Source of the DNA: Desulfobacterales bacterium
GTDB taxonomy: Bacteria; Desulfobacterota; Desulfobacteria; Desulfobacterales; SpSt-501
Direction: 5' to 3'
NCBI GenBank assembly: GCA_030834695.1
Contig: JAUQXK010000101.1
Location: 62,001 to 126,000 of the forward strand
Length of the DNA stretch: 64,000 nucleotides
Part shown: positions 62,831 to 64,000 of the stretch, one piece after another
Layout of the letters: each line of letters opens with the position of its first letter
Numbering within the stretch: the stretch's first letter is position 1
Program-made: the position numbers and the translations under genes
Notes under the pieces: model-generated
Databases searched by the model: none
Seen by the model: only the letters and a program-made list of their open reading frames with translations
What the model was told of the DNA's origin: nothing

Positions 62831-63066
62831 AGGCCCGGGTCGCGCGCACACCCCTGAAACCGCCGGCCAACGCCGGTGTTTCGACCAGCCGGATCACTTT
62901 CTGCGACCTGCGCTGCGATCGCGCGGACTTTGCCAAAACCGCCGCGCTCGACGGCAGCTGCCGCACTTTCATGTCGGTCTGGTGCCGCAAACTGCGGCGG
63001 CATGTCACCAAGAACGCCCCCTGCGAGGCGCGTTATGGACGCCGTCGGCCGACAACGGGGTTTTGA
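62827..63066 (+). CDS. Small Cys-rich protein translationally coupled to thrS
   Basis: The 79-residue basic protein starts within the thrS stop (ATGA). It has five cysteines in a regular pattern: CDLRC, then SC, WC and PC, spread over about 40 residues, which suggests a metal site. Basic residues at both ends could bind RNA. I do not know a function. The coupling and cysteine spacing support a real gene rather than a shadow. Confidence 0.65.
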   Translation: MKARVARTPLKPPANAGVSTSRITFCDLRCDRADFAKTAALDGSCRTFMSVWCRKLRRHVTKNAPCEARYGRRRPTTGF

Positions 63067-63076
63067 AAGCGGAATT

Positions 63077-63213
63077 CGGAAGGCGGAAGGGGGAAGTCAG
63101 AGGTGGGAAAGTGGCGAAAATGAAGTTGGAAAGGGGAATGCGGAATGCGGAAGAGCTACCGCTGCGGACATCCGCGAAACATTTTTTTTCCCCTTTCCCC
63201 TTCCGCCTTTTCC
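63077..63213. repeat. Purine/pyrimidine inverted repeat at the 5' end of the VanZ gene
   Basis: CGGAAGGCGGAAGGGGGAAG (63077-63096) is nearly complementary to the CCCCTTTCCCCTTCCGCC region (63190-63213). The enclosed stretch also repeats GGAATGCGGAATGCGG. The right arm lies in the VanZ reading frame. Confidence 0.65.
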
Positions 63214-63614
63214 TCTATTACTGGCTGCCACTGATCGCCTACAGCGCCCTCATCGTATTTCAATCACACTATCCTGCTCCCGAGTCGATCCCGCGCCTGC
63301 CGTATTTCGACAAACTGCTGCATACCGGCGGGTATGGCCTCTTGGGCCTGCTCTTCTGCCGCGCCTACCGGTCGGGTTGGCCGACGGCTTCGGGTCCGTC
63401 CCTGGCCCGCTGCGCAGTCCTGTCGGCCGCTCTTTTCGGTCTGAGCGATGAGATCCACCAATCTTTTGTCGTGTTCCGCACGGCGGATGCGTGGGATGTT
63501 CTGGCCGATGCGGTCGGCGGCGCTCTCGGCGTCGGCTTCTATTTTGTGCTGTTATCGATCTCCGCCCTTCGCTCCGCCTCGAAGCGGATTGACAAAGTGC
63601 GTGTGTTCGGATAA
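63120..63614 (+). CDS. VanZ-family membrane protein
   Basis: The 164-residue open frame ends in a VanZ-like domain with four membrane segments and the conserved YFDKLLHTGGYGLLGL and LSDEIHQSF stretches. Function of such proteins is unclear (envelope or resistance to teicoplanin-like agents in others). The first 30 or so codons, encoded within an inverted repeat, look non-conserved; the true start may be 63138 or later. Confidence 0.8.
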   Translation: MKLERGMRNAEELPLRTSAKHFFSPFPFRLFLYYWLPLIAYSALIVFQSHYPAPESIPRLPYFDKLLHTGGYGLLGLLFCRAYRSGWPTASGPSLARCAVLSAALFGLSDEIHQSFVVFRTADAWDVLADAVGGALGVGFYFVLLSISALRSASKRIDKVRVFG

Positions 63615-63714
63615 GAAATTCTCTGTATTTGCCCATTTGGCGATTGTGCCAAAAATAGTTATTAATATAAGAATGTTACACTCATTCTAACCAAAATAGC
63701 CATCCGAAGGACCT

Positions 63715-64000
63715 ATGACCACTGCAGCCCATCCGATCGTCATCGACGGCCAGGAGTTCACGTTTGAGCCGGGTGAAACCATTCTCGATGCGGCCCGGCG
63801 CAACGGCATCGACATCCCCACCCTTTGCCACCTCAAGGGGACCGCGCCGACCGGCGCCTGCCGCGTCTGCGTGGTCGAAGTCCAGGGCGCCCGGTCGCTC
63901 GTGGCGTCCTGCGTCATGCCGGCCGCCCCCAAGATGGTGGTGAGCACGGAAAGTCCCAAGGTGATGGCCGCCCGACGCATGGTCATCCAGCTCTTGCTGG
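63715..64000 (+). CDS. N-terminus of a 2Fe-2S oxidoreductase (formate dehydrogenase alpha / NuoG / HydA-like), 3' partial
   Basis: The frame is open to the right edge. The first 95 residues form a plant-type 2Fe-2S domain with cysteines in LCHLKG, ACRVC and ASCVMPA, as found at the N-terminus of NAD-dependent formate dehydrogenase alpha, NuoG and HydA-type hydrogenase subunits. ATG at 63715 follows GAAGGA. A small inverted repeat AGAATG/CATTCT (63670-63688) lies in the upstream spacer. Which of the families it is cannot be told here. Confidence 0.88.
   Translation, partial: MTTAAHPIVIDGQEFTFEPGETILDAARRNGIDIPTLCHLKGTAPTGACRVCVVEVQGARSLVASCVMPAAPKMVVSTESPKVMAARRMVIQLLL

Noticed and set aside
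60884-62851. 655-residue open frame on the minus strand
   Set aside because: Exact antisense of thrS, with repetitive composition produced by GC-rich codons; no known motif.
1-64000. CRISPR array, prophage or insertion sequence
   Set aside because: No regularly spaced repeats of 20-40 bases and no transposase, integrase or phage structural motifs in any frame read.

Overview
The window is GC-rich bacterial chromosome, densely packed on both strands. Gene content and order suggest a Desulfobacterota (former Deltaproteobacteria) member, probably near the sulfate-reducing or syntrophic Desulfobacterales. Pointers are an archaeal/eukaryotic-type ProRS, full-length NifU with NifS, hydrogenase maturation HypAB, an rpmF-fab-acpP-fabF run followed by comEB-nrdR-ribD-ribE-ribBA-ribH-nusB, and a 2Fe-2S N-terminus of a formate dehydrogenase/NuoG-like subunit at the right edge. 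This placement is inference; no rRNA or phylogenetic marker was compared. No CRISPR array, prophage, transposase or integrase was seen.

Layout. 1-4.4 kb: end of a biotin-dependent carboxyltransferase, sucC-sucD, hypA-hypB, closed by a strong bidirectional terminator. 4.5-7.6 kb: nifU-nifS on the minus strand and a MEMO-family gene on the plus strand. 8.3-12.2 kb: two tandem nucleotide-sugar dehydrogenases and a DUF218 protein. 12.2-15.7 kb (minus): gltX, tRNA-Gln(CUG) and glnS side by side. 16.2-27.0 kb (plus): rpmF, an acyl-CoA dehydrogenase, fabG, acpP, fabF, then dCMP deaminase, nrdR, the riboflavin genes, nusB and a metallo-hydrolase. 27-37 kb: mltF, an unknown duplicated-domain protein, ispG, proS, rel/spoT, rpmB, bamD, trxA, purN. 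37-45.7 kb: NlpC/P60 lipoprotein, TraB-family membrane protein, a CbbQ/CbbO-like ATPase plus VWA pair, a CAAX protease and MenA. 45.8-54.4 kb: Rad3-type helicase with a nuclease domain, a two-gene sigma-54 activator-like locus, two Hsp20 genes, LysM, DUF4124, PilZ and OsmC proteins. 54.6-64 kb: a GcvT-SHMT fusion with a ferredoxin-nitroreductase, a response regulator, rnd, thrS with a coupled small Cys-rich gene, VanZ, and the start of a 2Fe-2S oxidoreductase.

Most of the window is housekeeping: translation (four aminoacyl-tRNA synthetases, one tRNA, L28, L32), fatty acid, riboflavin, isoprenoid, purine and envelope functions. The unusual parts are a RibBA whose DHBP synthase half has lost catalytic residues; two overlapping NtrC-like genes that are degenerate in complementary ways; a single-chain GcvT-serine hydroxymethyltransferase; an orphan MoxR/VWA pair; and many intergenic inverted repeats. 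The repeats include a 125-bp hairpin, a REP-like hairpin, TAGGTCCTATAGGACCTA palindromes and a dispersed ATATTTTATTGCCGGAGC word. They sit at gene boundaries throughout and look like several small non-coding element families.
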